Shown here: positions 6,761 to 12,912 of the stretch, piece by piece
Position numbering within the stretch: position 1 is the stretch's first letter
How the letters are laid out: every line of letters begins with the position of its first letter
NCBI GenBank assembly: GCA_905215275.1
Contig: CAJMPE010000039.1
Span: 1-12,912 of the forward strand
DNA length: 12,912 nt
From: an uncultured bacterium
GTDB taxonomy: Bacteria; Actinomycetota; Coriobacteriia; Coriobacteriales; Coriobacteriaceae
Direction: 5' to 3'
Notes under the pieces: generated by a model
The model's input: only the letters and a program-made list of their open reading frames with translations
The model's database searches: none
What the model was told of the DNA's origin: nothing
Program-made: the position numbers and the translations under genes

Positions 6761-7621
6761 TTACTCCTCTGCCTTTGCGGCATCCCAGAGATCATTGAGG
6801 CCGTGGGTCGAAAGCTCAGCCAGATCCACATGGGCGTTGGCCGCCATCTGCTCCATCGCAGCCCAACGGCGGCGGAACTTTGCCGTGCTGGCACGAAGGG
6901 CACTCTCGGCGTCGATGCCCTCCTTGCGCGCAACGTTGACCAGGGCAAAGAGCAGGTCGCCAAACTCCATCTCGCGCTCGGGCGAGCCGGGGGCCTCGGC
7001 CTCAAACTCGGCACGCTCCTCGGCTACCTCGTTCCACACATCCTGGACCGTCTCCCACTCAAAGCCCACGGCAGCCGCCTTGCGCGACACCTTCTGCGCC
7101 TGCATCAGCGCCGGCAGATGCGTGGGCACGCCGTCGAGCAGGCCCTCGGGCGCAGCCTCGCCCGCCGCCACGGCCTTGTCCTTGGCGGCCTTCTCGGCAA
7201 GCTTGACCTCATCCCAGATCTTGAGTACCTCGTCGGAGCTGTCGGCATCCGCATCGCCAAACACGTGCGGATGACGGCGGATGAGCTTGGCGTCGATATC
7301 GCGTGCCACGTCGGCCAGCGTAAACTCGCCGGCGTCGGTAGCAATCTGCGCATGCAGCACAACCTGCATGAGCACGTCGCCCAGCTCCTCGCGTAGGTGA
7401 ACCGCGTCGTCCGCCTCGATGCAGTCGAGTGCCTCGTAGGCCTCCTCGATCATGTTCTTGCCGATGCTGCGGTGCGTCTGCTCACGGTCCCACGGGCAGC
7501 CATCGGGCTGACGCAGGCGCCAGATGGTCTGCACCAGATGCTGCAGCTCGGCCGACGCGTCTACCAGCGCGGACAGATCGCGCGAGCCCTCGGCATTTTG
7601 CTGAGCCATGTGCTGCGCCAT
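6761..7621 (-). CDS. mazG: Nucleoside triphosphate pyrophosphohydrolase MazG
   Basis: A 286-residue cytosolic all-alpha NTP pyrophosphatase that hydrolyses (d)NTPs, including damaged ones, to NMP and pyrophosphate. It has two MazG domains, as in the full-length bacterial enzyme. The first (about 25-120) has GCPWDREQTH and the metal motif EEAYEA (59-64) with EELGD (78-82). The second (about 175-265) has KVSRKAAAVGFEW, EVAEERAE (198-205) and EMEFGD (217-222). The ATG at 7621 is chosen because GGAGGAGGA (7628-7636) is correctly spaced. An upstream extension of the frame would overlap the preceding gene. The start lies two bases after the yfcE-like stop, so the genes are translationally coupled. 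Confidence 0.95.
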   Translation of the reverse strand: MAQHMAQQNAEGSRDLSALVDASAELQHLVQTIWRLRQPDGCPWDREQTHRSIGKNMIEEAYEALDCIEADDAVHLREELGDVLMQVVLHAQIATDAGEFTLADVARDIDAKLIRRHPHVFGDADADSSDEVLKIWDEVKLAEKAAKDKAVAAGEAAPEGLLDGVPTHLPALMQAQKVSRKAAAVGFEWETVQDVWNEVAEERAEFEAEAPGSPEREMEFGDLLFALVNVARKEGIDAESALRASTAKFRRRWAAMEQMAANAHVDLAELSTHGLNDLWDAAKAEE

Positions 7622-7623
7622 GG

Positions 7624-8172
7624 TTATTCCTCCTCCAGGATCACGTGGCGGAACGCACCGCCCTCGTAGATGCCGCAGCTGTGCGTGCCGTCCTTGGGGA
7701 TGCTCACGCTGCCGGGGTTGAAGAGCCACAGGCCCGGGTGCGCCTCGCTTGCCTCGTTGACCTTGATGTGCGTATGACCGTAGACGAGTGCGGAGCCCTC
7801 GGGCAGCGCGGGCGCGTGGTCGACGCTGTTATGCATGCCGGCGCCAAAGACGTGGCCGTGCGTCAGGAACAGTTCGCGGCCGGTCTCGTCAAACAGGGTG
7901 GCGTAGTCGGCCATGACAGGGAAGTCGAGCACCATCTGGTCGACCTCGGCGTCGCAGTTGCCGCGCACCGCGATGATGCGGTCGGCCAGGGCGTTGAGCA
8001 GCGGAATCACACGCTTGGGGGCGTAGTCGCGCGGCAGGTCGTTGCGCGGGCCGTGGTAGAGCAGGTCGCCCAGCAGGACGATGCGGTCGGGCTGCTCGGA
8101 TTCGATGGCGGCGCAGAGGCGCTCGGTCCAGTATGCCGAGCCGTGGATGTCGGAGGCGAGGAGGTATTTCAT
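7624..8172 (-). CDS. yfcE: YfcE-type metallophosphodiesterase
   Basis: A 182-residue calcineurin-like phosphoesterase of the YfcE/MJ0936 family, a di-metal phosphodiesterase whose physiological substrate is unknown. The metal motifs are complete: D8 and H10 in SDIHG, D36 in GDLLYHGPRN, N72 in RGNCD, H105 and H107 in LTHGH, and H133 and H135 in YGHTH, followed by NPGS. Length matches E. coli YfcE (about 184). The start MKYLLASDIHG at 8172 is preferred over a longer reading. It begins exactly at the first strand of the fold and has AAAGGA (8179-8184) six bases upstream. It is 55 bp downstream of larC2 and two bases before mazG. Confidence 0.93.
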   Translation of the reverse strand: MKYLLASDIHGSAYWTERLCAAIESEQPDRIVLLGDLLYHGPRNDLPRDYAPKRVIPLLNALADRIIAVRGNCDAEVDQMVLDFPVMADYATLFDETGRELFLTHGHVFGAGMHNSVDHAPALPEGSALVYGHTHIKVNEASEAHPGLWLFNPGSVSIPKDGTHSCGIYEGGAFRHVILEEE

Positions 8173-8227
8173 GGGGGATCCTTTCGGTGGGGTTGATGGG
8201 GCTGGGCGTGGCGTGCCACCGGCCGCG

Positions 8228-8713
8228 TTACTCAAATCGCAGCGCCGCGGCTTGTGCCGCCTGCATCACGCGCTGGAGTGGCACGTCGTGCTCGCGGGCA
8301 AGACGGGCGCAGTCCTCGTACTCGGGCGCCGCGCGCTCACTGCCGTCGGGCAGAGTGGCCACTTTAACGGATACCTCGCCCCATGGCGTCGCCACTTGTT
8401 CAAAGCGGCGCGGCAGACAGACGCGCTCCATGACCTGGCGGCGAATGCCGTTGGTCGTGGTTTCCAAAAAGATGATCGTCTGCAGACGGTCAATGTCCTC
8501 GCGGGCGCAGATTACCTGCAGCTGCCAGCCGGGACGACCTTTTTTGCAGTAAAGAGGCAGCCAGTGCACCTCGCGGGCGCCCGCCTCGCGCAGGCGGTCG
8601 GCGGCATAGGCGAGTACCTCGGGCGACGCATCGTCGATGTCACACTCCAGCTTGACGATGGTTTCGGGTGCATCGGTCTCGCGGGACAGCGGAGATGTAC
8701 TTCCACGTTGCAT
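8228..8713 (-). CDS. Stand-alone LarC C-terminal domain (LarC2-like, DUF111) protein
   Basis: A 161-residue protein matching only the C-terminal part of LarC. LarC adds nickel to the pyridinium dithiolate nucleotide cofactor of lactate racemase and related enzymes. Recognisable blocks are ECDIDDASPEVLAYAADRL (23-41), KKGRPG (57-62), ETTTNGIR (84-91) and PEYEDC (130-135). The N-terminal LarC1 domain is absent, and the sequence upstream is non-coding. The start at 8713 has AAAGGA (8724-8729) ten bases upstream. In lactobacilli LarC1 and LarC2 are joined by programmed frameshifting, but no LarC1 frame is visible here. It may act with a separate LarC1 or have a different job. It heads the yfcE-mazG unit. 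Confidence 0.82.
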   Translation of the reverse strand: MQRGSTSPLSRETDAPETIVKLECDIDDASPEVLAYAADRLREAGAREVHWLPLYCKKGRPGWQLQVICAREDIDRLQTIIFLETTTNGIRRQVMERVCLPRRFEQVATPWGEVSVKVATLPDGSERAAPEYEDCARLAREHDVPLQRVMQAAQAAALRFE

Positions 8714-8819
8714 ACGGTCCGAATCCTTTCCGCGCGGGCTCGTTTTATTCACCCAAACGCTAGCACATCGGACGTGGCACAGGCGCGACTTTCGTCCGTC
8801 GCCGCCCTCGCTCCTAACC

Positions 8820-8884
8820 AAACGTGTACATCAGCCTCCAAACATGTCATTTTTTGCAGCTTTTGGAGGCTGACGTACACGTTT
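8820..8884. repeat. Long inverted repeat in the divergent larC2/PHP gap
   Basis: Arms 8820-8842 and 8862-8884 match at 22 of 23 positions around a 19-base loop. The single mismatch (A8830 against C8874) becomes a U-G pair if transcribed leftward, so the minus-strand RNA would be fully paired. No T-tract follows on either side. The surrounding 286-bp gap otherwise holds only ribosome-binding sites and a possible TACAAT (8962-8967) ahead of the PHP gene. Confidence 0.75.
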
Positions 8885-8999
8885 TGGAGCGGGGCCGCAC
8901 CGCGCGCCCTTTCCAGTCGATTTCGGCCCCGGAGCGCTCGTCGCATCGGGGGCCGCCCCATTACAATGGAGCGGATTCGCTTGACGCAAAGGAGCCGCC

Positions 9000-9911
9000 A
9001 TGCCTGCTTGCCCGCTGGTCGATTGCCATACTCACACCTCGTTTTCGGACGGGCACGCCTCGTTTGAGGACAACGTTCGCGCCGCTGCTGCGGCCGGCTG
9101 CCGCGTTATGGTCTCGACTGACCACCTCACCCTGCCCGCCAGCATGGACGCCAACTGCGAAGTACAGGTTGTCGAGGGCGACCTGACGACGCATCGTCTG
9201 GCATTTGAGGACGCCCGCAAGCTTGCCGCGCAGATTGCGCCGGAGCTCGAGCTTATCTATGGCTTTGAATGCGATTGGTACGAGGGCTGCGAGCCTTTGG
9301 TTGAGCGCTGGTCCCAGGGCGCCGTCGTACGTCTGGGCAGTGTGCATTGGATTGGCAACCCCGGCGATATTGCGGCAGGCACTGCGGGCACGGAGGGAAC
9401 GGAAAACGTCGCTCGCCCCGATACACCCGATTCCCTTTGCGGTTGGATCGACGACGACACCAACCTGCACGTTTGGGAAAACTTAGGCGTGCGCGGCGTG
9501 TGGGAGCGCTACGTCGACGACTGGTGCCGTGCCTGCGAAAGCTCACTCAACTTTGATGTAATGGCCCACCCCGACCTGGTCATGCGCTTTTCGAAGGAAG
9601 GCTTCGCGCCCGATTTTGACCCCGCGCCGTTTTGGGAGCAGATGGCCGAATGCGCCCACGATATGGGTCGCCGCGTTGAGGTCTCGACCGCCGCGCCGCG
9701 CAAGGGCCTCGACGACTATTACCCCTCGACGGGGCTGTTGCGTTGCTTCGCCCACGCCGAGGCACCCATCACCTTTGGCTCGGACGCGCACCGCGCCTGC
9801 GATATTTGCTGGAACATCCGCGAGGCTCAGGCCCACGCCTACGACTGCGGCTATCGAACCTTCGATATCCCCCACCCCACCGGCGAATGGGAACCCACAC
9901 CCCTCGCCTAA
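9000..9911 (+). CDS. hisJ: PHP-family histidinol-phosphatase (putative)
   Basis: A 303-residue metal-dependent phosphatase of the PHP (polymerase and histidinol phosphatase) family, expected to convert histidinol phosphate to histidinol (EC 3.1.3.15). The metal-binding set is complete: H10 and H12 (DCHTHT), D17 and H19 (SDGH), D41 and H42 (STDH), E90 (GFECDW), H116 (SVHWI), H190 (AHPDL), and D262 and H264 (GSDAH). The ATG at 9000 has AAAGGAG (8988-8994). It converges on the his operon, which supports the histidine role, although other PHP phosphoesterases share these motifs. A Gly/Thr/Glu-rich insertion near 121-150 is not typical. The enzyme is called HisJ or HisK in other bacteria. Confidence 0.82.
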   Translation: MPACPLVDCHTHTSFSDGHASFEDNVRAAAAAGCRVMVSTDHLTLPASMDANCEVQVVEGDLTTHRLAFEDARKLAAQIAPELELIYGFECDWYEGCEPLVERWSQGAVVRLGSVHWIGNPGDIAAGTAGTEGTENVARPDTPDSLCGWIDDDTNLHVWENLGVRGVWERYVDDWCRACESSLNFDVMAHPDLVMRFSKEGFAPDFDPAPFWEQMAECAHDMGRRVEVSTAAPRKGLDDYYPSTGLLRCFAHAEAPITFGSDAHRACDICWNIREAQAHAYDCGYRTFDIPHPTGEWEPTPLA

Positions 9912-10266
9912 GACTAGTCATTGGGGACGTTCTTAAACGACTAGTCATTGGGGACACTCTTCACAAATGACCCCTTGGGGACGGAGGAAAACAGATCGTT
10001 TCGCTCGCCACCGACGCCCGTGCAACACCGCTCGCCAAAAAGAACGCCCAATTACTACGATGGACCGCAAACCTCCGACCATCGGCTCAATGTGGAAAAT
10101 AAAACCGCAGGTAGAAGCGTTGACGATTTGCTCAAAACCGCCGATTAGTCAGTAGGTTCAACTTCATCGTAGTAATTGGGCATGTTATTTGGCAGCGCCG
10201 GCAAAGACTGTCCCAAACGACTAGTCGTTTAAGAACGTCCCCAATGACTAGTGCCCAATGACTAGT
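9912..10266. repeat. Composite repeat element: inverted 27-bp-phased arrays around a hairpin core
   Basis: This fills the 350-bp convergent gap, which has no gene. The left array has GGGGAC at 9923, 9950 and 9977, exactly 27 bp apart. The right array has GTCCC at 10210 and 10237, again 27 bp apart, on the opposite strand. Segments 9913-9946 and 10219-10252 are perfect inverted copies (34 bp). ACTAGT occurs five times. The palindrome AAACGACTAGTCGTTT sits at 10215-10230. The repeat starts one base after the phosphatase stop, and its last ACTAGT contains the hisE TAG stop. It may be a REP/REPIN-like family and could end transcription from both sides. Confidence 0.8.
10029..10197. repeat. Hairpin core between the inverted arrays
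   Basis: GCCCAATTACTACGATG (10046-10062) and its exact reverse complement (10165-10181) anchor arms that extend imperfectly to about 10029-10086 and 10140-10197. The 53-base loop contains AAAACCGC twice (10101 and 10134). The loop of the 1201-1390 hairpin also has two AAAACCGC copies, suggesting one element family. No coding capacity is convincing. Confidence 0.7.
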
Positions 10267-10579
10267 GGCGGCGAGAGTTGAGTTCCCCGGCCAGCTCGTC
10301 GAGGGTGATACCGTAGCGCTCAAGCGTCACGAGCAGGTGGTAGACCAGGTCGCCGGCCTCGTAGCGGATGTGGTCGTGATCGTTATCCTTGCAGGCCATG
10401 ATGACCTCGCTCGCCTCCTCGGCAAGCTTCTTGAGCAGCTCGTCCTCGACGTCGGTCAGCAGGCGAGCGGTATAGCTTTCCTGCGGCGACGCGTCGCGAC
10501 GACCGTGAATCACCTCGGCCAGACCCGTCAGCGTCTCGCCGATATTTCCATCCTGAACATTTGCGGTGCGCACACCCAT
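10262..10579 (-). CDS. hisE: Phosphoribosyl-ATP pyrophosphatase HisE
   Basis: Second step of histidine synthesis: removes pyrophosphate from phosphoribosyl-ATP to give phosphoribosyl-AMP (EC 3.6.1.31). The 105-residue all-alpha protein of the MazG-like superfamily has the family block KLAEEASEVIMACKD (51-65) and the metal-binding EAGDLVYHLLV (74-84). Length is typical for a free-standing HisE. The ATG at 10579 has AAAGGA (10587-10592). It lies 46 bp after hisI and is the last visible gene of the operon. Its stop codon lies inside the repeat element, so the extreme C-terminus (after NSRRH) borders repeat-derived DNA. Confidence 0.96.
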   Translation of the reverse strand: MGVRTANVQDGNIGETLTGLAEVIHGRRDASPQESYTARLLTDVEDELLKKLAEEASEVIMACKDNDHDHIRYEAGDLVYHLLVTLERYGITLDELAGELNSRRH

Positions 10580-10625
10580 AGTTCAATCCTTTCCGTTTTA
10601 CCGAGCGCCCAACAGGACGCCCGCC

Positions 10626-10955
10626 TTAGGCGAGTTTCTTAAAGAAGCAGGTACGGTTGCCGGTGTGGCAAGCCGGGCCCGGAGAGTCAACCTTGACCAG
10701 CAGCGTATCGCTATCGCAGTCGGCCCAGAGTTCCTTGACCTCCTGCATATTGCCGCTCGTCGCGCCCTTGTTCCAGAGCTCCTGGCGGCTGCGACTCCAA
10801 AACCACGTGGTCCCGGTCTTAAGCGTCAGCCCCACCGACTCCTCGTTCATCCAAGCAACCATAAGCACCTCACCGGTGTCATACTGCTGAACCACACAGG
10901 GAATCAGCCCGCGGGCGTCGTACGTAAGATCCGCCGCTTCTACCACCTCAGTCAT
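10626..10955 (-). CDS. hisI: Phosphoribosyl-AMP cyclohydrolase HisI
   Basis: Third step of histidine synthesis: opens the adenine ring of phosphoribosyl-AMP (EC 3.5.4.19), a zinc- and magnesium-dependent cytosolic enzyme. The 109 residues contain GLIPCVVQ (16-23), WMNEES (35-40), WSRSR (53-57), LWNKGATSGN (60-69), the metal aspartates D79, D81 and D83, and the zinc cysteines C80, C96 and C103 in PGPACHTGNRTCF. The start is the second of two adjacent ATGs (10955). The GGGAGGA box almost touches the first ATG (10958), so the second has better spacing, but either is possible. It is separate from HisE here, unlike the fused HisIE of enterobacteria. Confidence 0.96.
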   Translation of the reverse strand: MTEVVEAADLTYDARGLIPCVVQQYDTGEVLMVAWMNEESVGLTLKTGTTWFWSRSRQELWNKGATSGNMQEVKELWADCDSDTLLVKVDSPGPACHTGNRTCFFKKLA

Positions 10956-10999
10956 CATTCCTCCCAAGTAACAAACGAAACCCCACAGGTCGGCGAGGG

Positions 11000-11097
11000 T
11001 TGTCCAGGTACCCGAGATTCCGAGCGACAAGCCCGACGACGCGTACTTAAGTACGCGAGGAGGGTTGGAGCCGGAAGGTCGGGTGCCTGGGCAAGCC
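11000..11097. repeat. Palindromic element in the hisF-hisI gap
   Basis: CCAGGTACCCGA (near 11003-11014) and TCGGGTGCCTGG (near 11084-11095) pair at 11 of 12 positions, with the exception a possible G-U. At its centre is an 18-bp perfect palindrome, CGCGTACTTAAGTACGCG (11040-11057). It occupies most of the 148-bp gap, which is unusually large for an operon whose other junctions are a few bases. It may be a repetitive extragenic palindrome or a transcript-processing site. Confidence 0.65.
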
Positions 11098-11103
11098 GCA
11101 GCA

Positions 11104-11886
11104 CTAGAAGTCCAACCTCACAGGAATACCTTGAGAAGCCATATACTCTTTGACTTCGCGAATGCTGAAGGTTCCAAAGTGAAAGACGCTGGCCGCCAGC
11201 ACGGCGTCGGCCTCGCCCTCGATCACGCCCTCGGCAAAATGCTCGAGCGTGCCCACGCCGCCGCTCGCGATGACGGGAATCGGCACTGCGCGCGCCACGG
11301 CGCGAGTGAGTGCCAGGTCGAAGCCAGCCTTGGTGCCGTCACGGTCCATACTGGTGAGCAGGATCTCGCCGGCGCCGCGACGAGCCGCCTCCTCGGCCCA
11401 CGCCACCGCATCGATACCCGTGGCGTTGCGACCGCCCGCGGTAAAGACCTCCCACTTGTCGGCACCTGATGCGCCGGGCAAGCCGACGCGCTTGGCATCG
11501 ATCGCCACGACCACGGCCTGACTGCCAAACGCCGCGGCAGCTTGGCTAATCAGCGACGGGTCGCGCACGGCCGCCGAGTTAAGCGACACCTTGTCGGCGC
11601 CGGCGGCAACCATGGTCCGCATGCCCGCCAAGTCGCGAAAACCGCCGCCCACGGTATAGGGAATAGCGAGCTCCTCGGCCGCGTGCGCCGCCATCTCGAT
11701 GGTCGTCGCGCGGTTGTCGCTCGTGGCGGTAATGTCCAGGAAGACGACCTCGTCCGCACCCTCGCGGTCGTAGGCGCGGGCCAGCTCCACCGGGTCGCCC
11801 GCATCGCGCAGGCTCACAAAGTTGACGCCCTTGACCACGCGGCCGTCCTTAACATCCAGACAGGGAATCACGCGCTTGGTAAGCAT
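11104..11886 (-). CDS. hisF: Imidazole glycerol phosphate synthase cyclase subunit HisF
   Basis: Cyclase half of the HisFH complex. It uses ammonia from HisH to turn PRFAR into imidazole glycerol phosphate and AICAR (EC 4.3.2.10). The 260-residue (beta-alpha)8 barrel has MLTKRVIPCLDVKDGRVVKG at the N-terminus with catalytic D11, and the second catalytic aspartate D130 in VAIDAKR. Phosphate-binding segments are VGGGFRD (79-85), NSAA (103-106), TSMDRDGTKAG (178-188) and IASGGVG (206-212). Length is normal. The ATG at 11886 follows the hisA stop by three bases, with GGGAGGAG upstream. All key residues are intact. Confidence 0.98.
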   Translation of the reverse strand: MLTKRVIPCLDVKDGRVVKGVNFVSLRDAGDPVELARAYDREGADEVVFLDITATSDNRATTIEMAAHAAEELAIPYTVGGGFRDLAGMRTMVAAGADKVSLNSAAVRDPSLISQAAAAFGSQAVVVAIDAKRVGLPGASGADKWEVFTAGGRNATGIDAVAWAEEAARRGAGEILLTSMDRDGTKAGFDLALTRAVARAVPIPVIASGGVGTLEHFAEGVIEGEADAVLAASVFHFGTFSIREVKEYMASQGIPVRLDF

Positions 11887-11889
11887 GGG

Positions 11890-12633
11890 CTACTCCTCCC
11901 CTCGGGCGGCGGCCAGCGCCCGGGCCAGCGTAAAGTTGCCCTCGTAGAGCGCGCGGCCGGTAATGGCGCCCTCAATCGCGCCCTCACCCACCGCGGCCAG
12001 CGCACGGATGTCGTCGAGCGTCGAGATACCGCCCGAAGCCACGACGGGAAAGCCCGCGACCTCGGCCACATGGCGATACGCCGCCACATCGATGCCCGTC
12101 TGCATGCCGTCGCGCGCGATATCGGTATAGACCAGGTGTTTAAAGCCCAGCTCGGAAAGCTGCGCCACGGCGTCGTCGAGCGCCACGCCCGCGCCGTCAC
12201 GCCAGCCGTTCACCTTGACCTGACCATCACGAGCGGCGATGTCGGCCACGAGCAGCTCGCCAAAGCCGCGGGCCGCCACCTCGGCAAAACCCGGCTCGGT
12301 CACGAGCACCGTGCCCAGCGCGATACGGCATGCGCCGTAGCCTGCCAGCTCGTCGATGCGTGCAAGCGAGCGAACGCCGCCGCCTACGTCCACGGACAGA
12401 CCGTCGACGCCGCAGATAGCCTTTATCGCCGCCAAGTTGGCAGCGCATGTGTCCTCGTCCTCACCAAAGGCAGCGGACAGGTCGACGACGTGCACCCAGC
12501 TCGCGCCCTGCTCGGCAAACGAGCGGGCAACGGCCACGGGGTCGTCGGAATATACCTTGCAGCGGCTCCGGTCGCCGCGCTCCAGGCGCACGACCTTGCC
12601 GCCGATCAAATCGATTGCGGGAAACAGGATCAT
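11890..12633 (-). CDS. hisA: ProFAR isomerase HisA
   Basis: Isomerises ProFAR to PRFAR in histidine synthesis (EC 5.3.1.16). The 247-residue barrel opens with MILFPAIDLIGGKVVRL and catalytic D8. Phosphate-binding VDVGGGVRS (81-89) and ASGGIST (199-205) and the TDIARDGMQTG loop (170-180) are present. The second catalytic aspartate is less clear. The strand reads ELLVADIAARDG, where D131 is the likely counterpart, but one alignment puts A133 at that site. It overlaps the hisH stop by four bases (ATGA), indicating translational coupling. In streptomycetes and mycobacteria the homologue PriA also serves tryptophan synthesis, and nothing here shows which type this is. Confidence 0.96.
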   Translation of the reverse strand: MILFPAIDLIGGKVVRLERGDRSRCKVYSDDPVAVARSFAEQGASWVHVVDLSAAFGEDEDTCAANLAAIKAICGVDGLSVDVGGGVRSLARIDELAGYGACRIALGTVLVTEPGFAEVAARGFGELLVADIAARDGQVKVNGWRDGAGVALDDAVAQLSELGFKHLVYTDIARDGMQTGIDVAAYRHVAEVAGFPVVASGGISTLDDIRALAAVGEGAIEGAITGRALYEGNFTLARALAAARGEE

Positions 12634-12912
12634 CTGCCGACCTCCTCGACGATGCTCACGAAGTTCTTAAGAATGCGCTGACCCAGCGCAGAAGATTTCT
12701 CGGGATGGAACTGGCAGCCCCACACGTTACCGTGGCGCACGATGCACGGGAAGCTCCGCGTGTAGTGTGTGCGCGCCAGCACATCGGCGGCATCGGCATC
12801 GTCTGCCACCGCGTAGCTGTGGGTGAAGTACATGTTGGCACCCTCGGCAAAACCGTCGAGCAGCGAATCGGCCGCACCGGCGGGCGTCATGCGCACCTGG
12901 TCCCAACCCACG
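12630..12912 (-). CDS. hisH: Imidazole glycerol phosphate synthase glutaminase subunit HisH, 5'-truncated by window edge
   Basis: C-terminal 94 or so residues of the class I glutamine amidotransferase subunit that supplies ammonia to HisF. The visible part has GWDQV, YFTHSYAV and the conserved WGCQFHPEKSS with the histidine and glutamate of the catalytic triad, then the usual C-terminal helix. The N-terminal part with the nucleophilic cysteine lies beyond the right edge. The apparent start at the edge is not a real start, as the frame stays open. Its TGA overlaps the hisA ATG. Confidence 0.97.
   Translation of the reverse strand, partial: VGWDQVRMTPAGAADSLLDGFAEGANMYFTHSYAVADDADAADVLARTHYTRSFPCIVRHGNVWGCQFHPEKSSALGQRILKNFVSIVEEVGR

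Noticed and set aside
7622..7729. N-terminal extension of MazG
   Set aside because: The extra 36 residues overlap yfcE in another frame and look random. The ATG at 7621 has a strong, correctly spaced Shine-Dalgarno.
8081..9067. 328-residue plus-strand frame across yfcE, larC2 and the divergent gap
   Set aside because: It runs antisense to two genes with clear motifs, crosses the hairpin and overlaps the phosphatase start. Composition is Arg/Ala-rich as in shadow frames.
9948..10155. Two short plus-strand frames in the his convergent gap
   Set aside because: They are built from repeat and hairpin sequence, overlap each other in different frames and lack ribosome-binding sites.
9913..10266. 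Possible CRISPR array
   Set aside because: The period is 27 bp in total, leaving no room for a conserved repeat plus unique spacer. There are only two or three units per array, and no cas genes.
11542..12681. 379-residue open frame opposite hisF and hisA
   Set aside because: It is antisense to two intact his genes, has no recognisable domain and has no ribosome-binding site of note.

Overview
The window is GC-rich, with dense genes, short gaps and strong Shine-Dalgarno sequences. It looks like a chromosomal segment of a Coriobacteriia-type actinobacterium, probably Collinsella or a close relative. That placement is an inference from gene order and protein style, not from a marker gene. Almost every protein belongs to a known family. 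I see no transposase, phage gene, CRISPR array or defence island. The least explained DNA is in the intergenic gaps, which hold several long inverted repeats and a 27-bp-phased GTCCCC repeat family.

Region 1 (1-2942). A sensor histidine kinase truncated by the left edge reads rightward. It is followed by a 190-bp hairpin-forming element and a terminator that can work in both directions. A two-gene leftward unit encodes an orphan galactitol-type PTS IIB protein and a VOC-fold protein resembling the domain fused to some KDPG aldolases. A divergent gene encodes a membrane-anchored helical-repeat protein of unknown function. It is followed by tRNA-Leu(UAA) with its own terminator (2974-3109).

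Region 2 (3298-8713, all leftward). The transcription order is larC C-terminal domain, yfcE-type phosphodiesterase, mazG, eno, an FtsB/DivIC-like division protein, and a Ppx/GppA phosphatase. The mazG-eno-ftsB-ppx part matches a conserved actinobacterial block known from Mycobacterium. mazG and eno are separated by a terminator, and eno and ftsB by another, so this is at least three transcription units. The functions are nucleotide-pool cleaning, glycolysis, septum formation and polyphosphate or (p)ppGpp turnover.

Region 3 (9000-12912). A rightward PHP-family histidinol-phosphatase gene converges on a leftward histidine operon, hisH (truncated by the right edge)-hisA-hisF-hisI-hisE. Together they cover several middle steps plus the histidinol-phosphate phosphatase step of histidine synthesis. 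The 350-bp gap between hisE and the phosphatase is filled by inverted arrays of the 27-bp-phased repeat around a long hairpin. The hisF-hisI gap holds another palindromic element.
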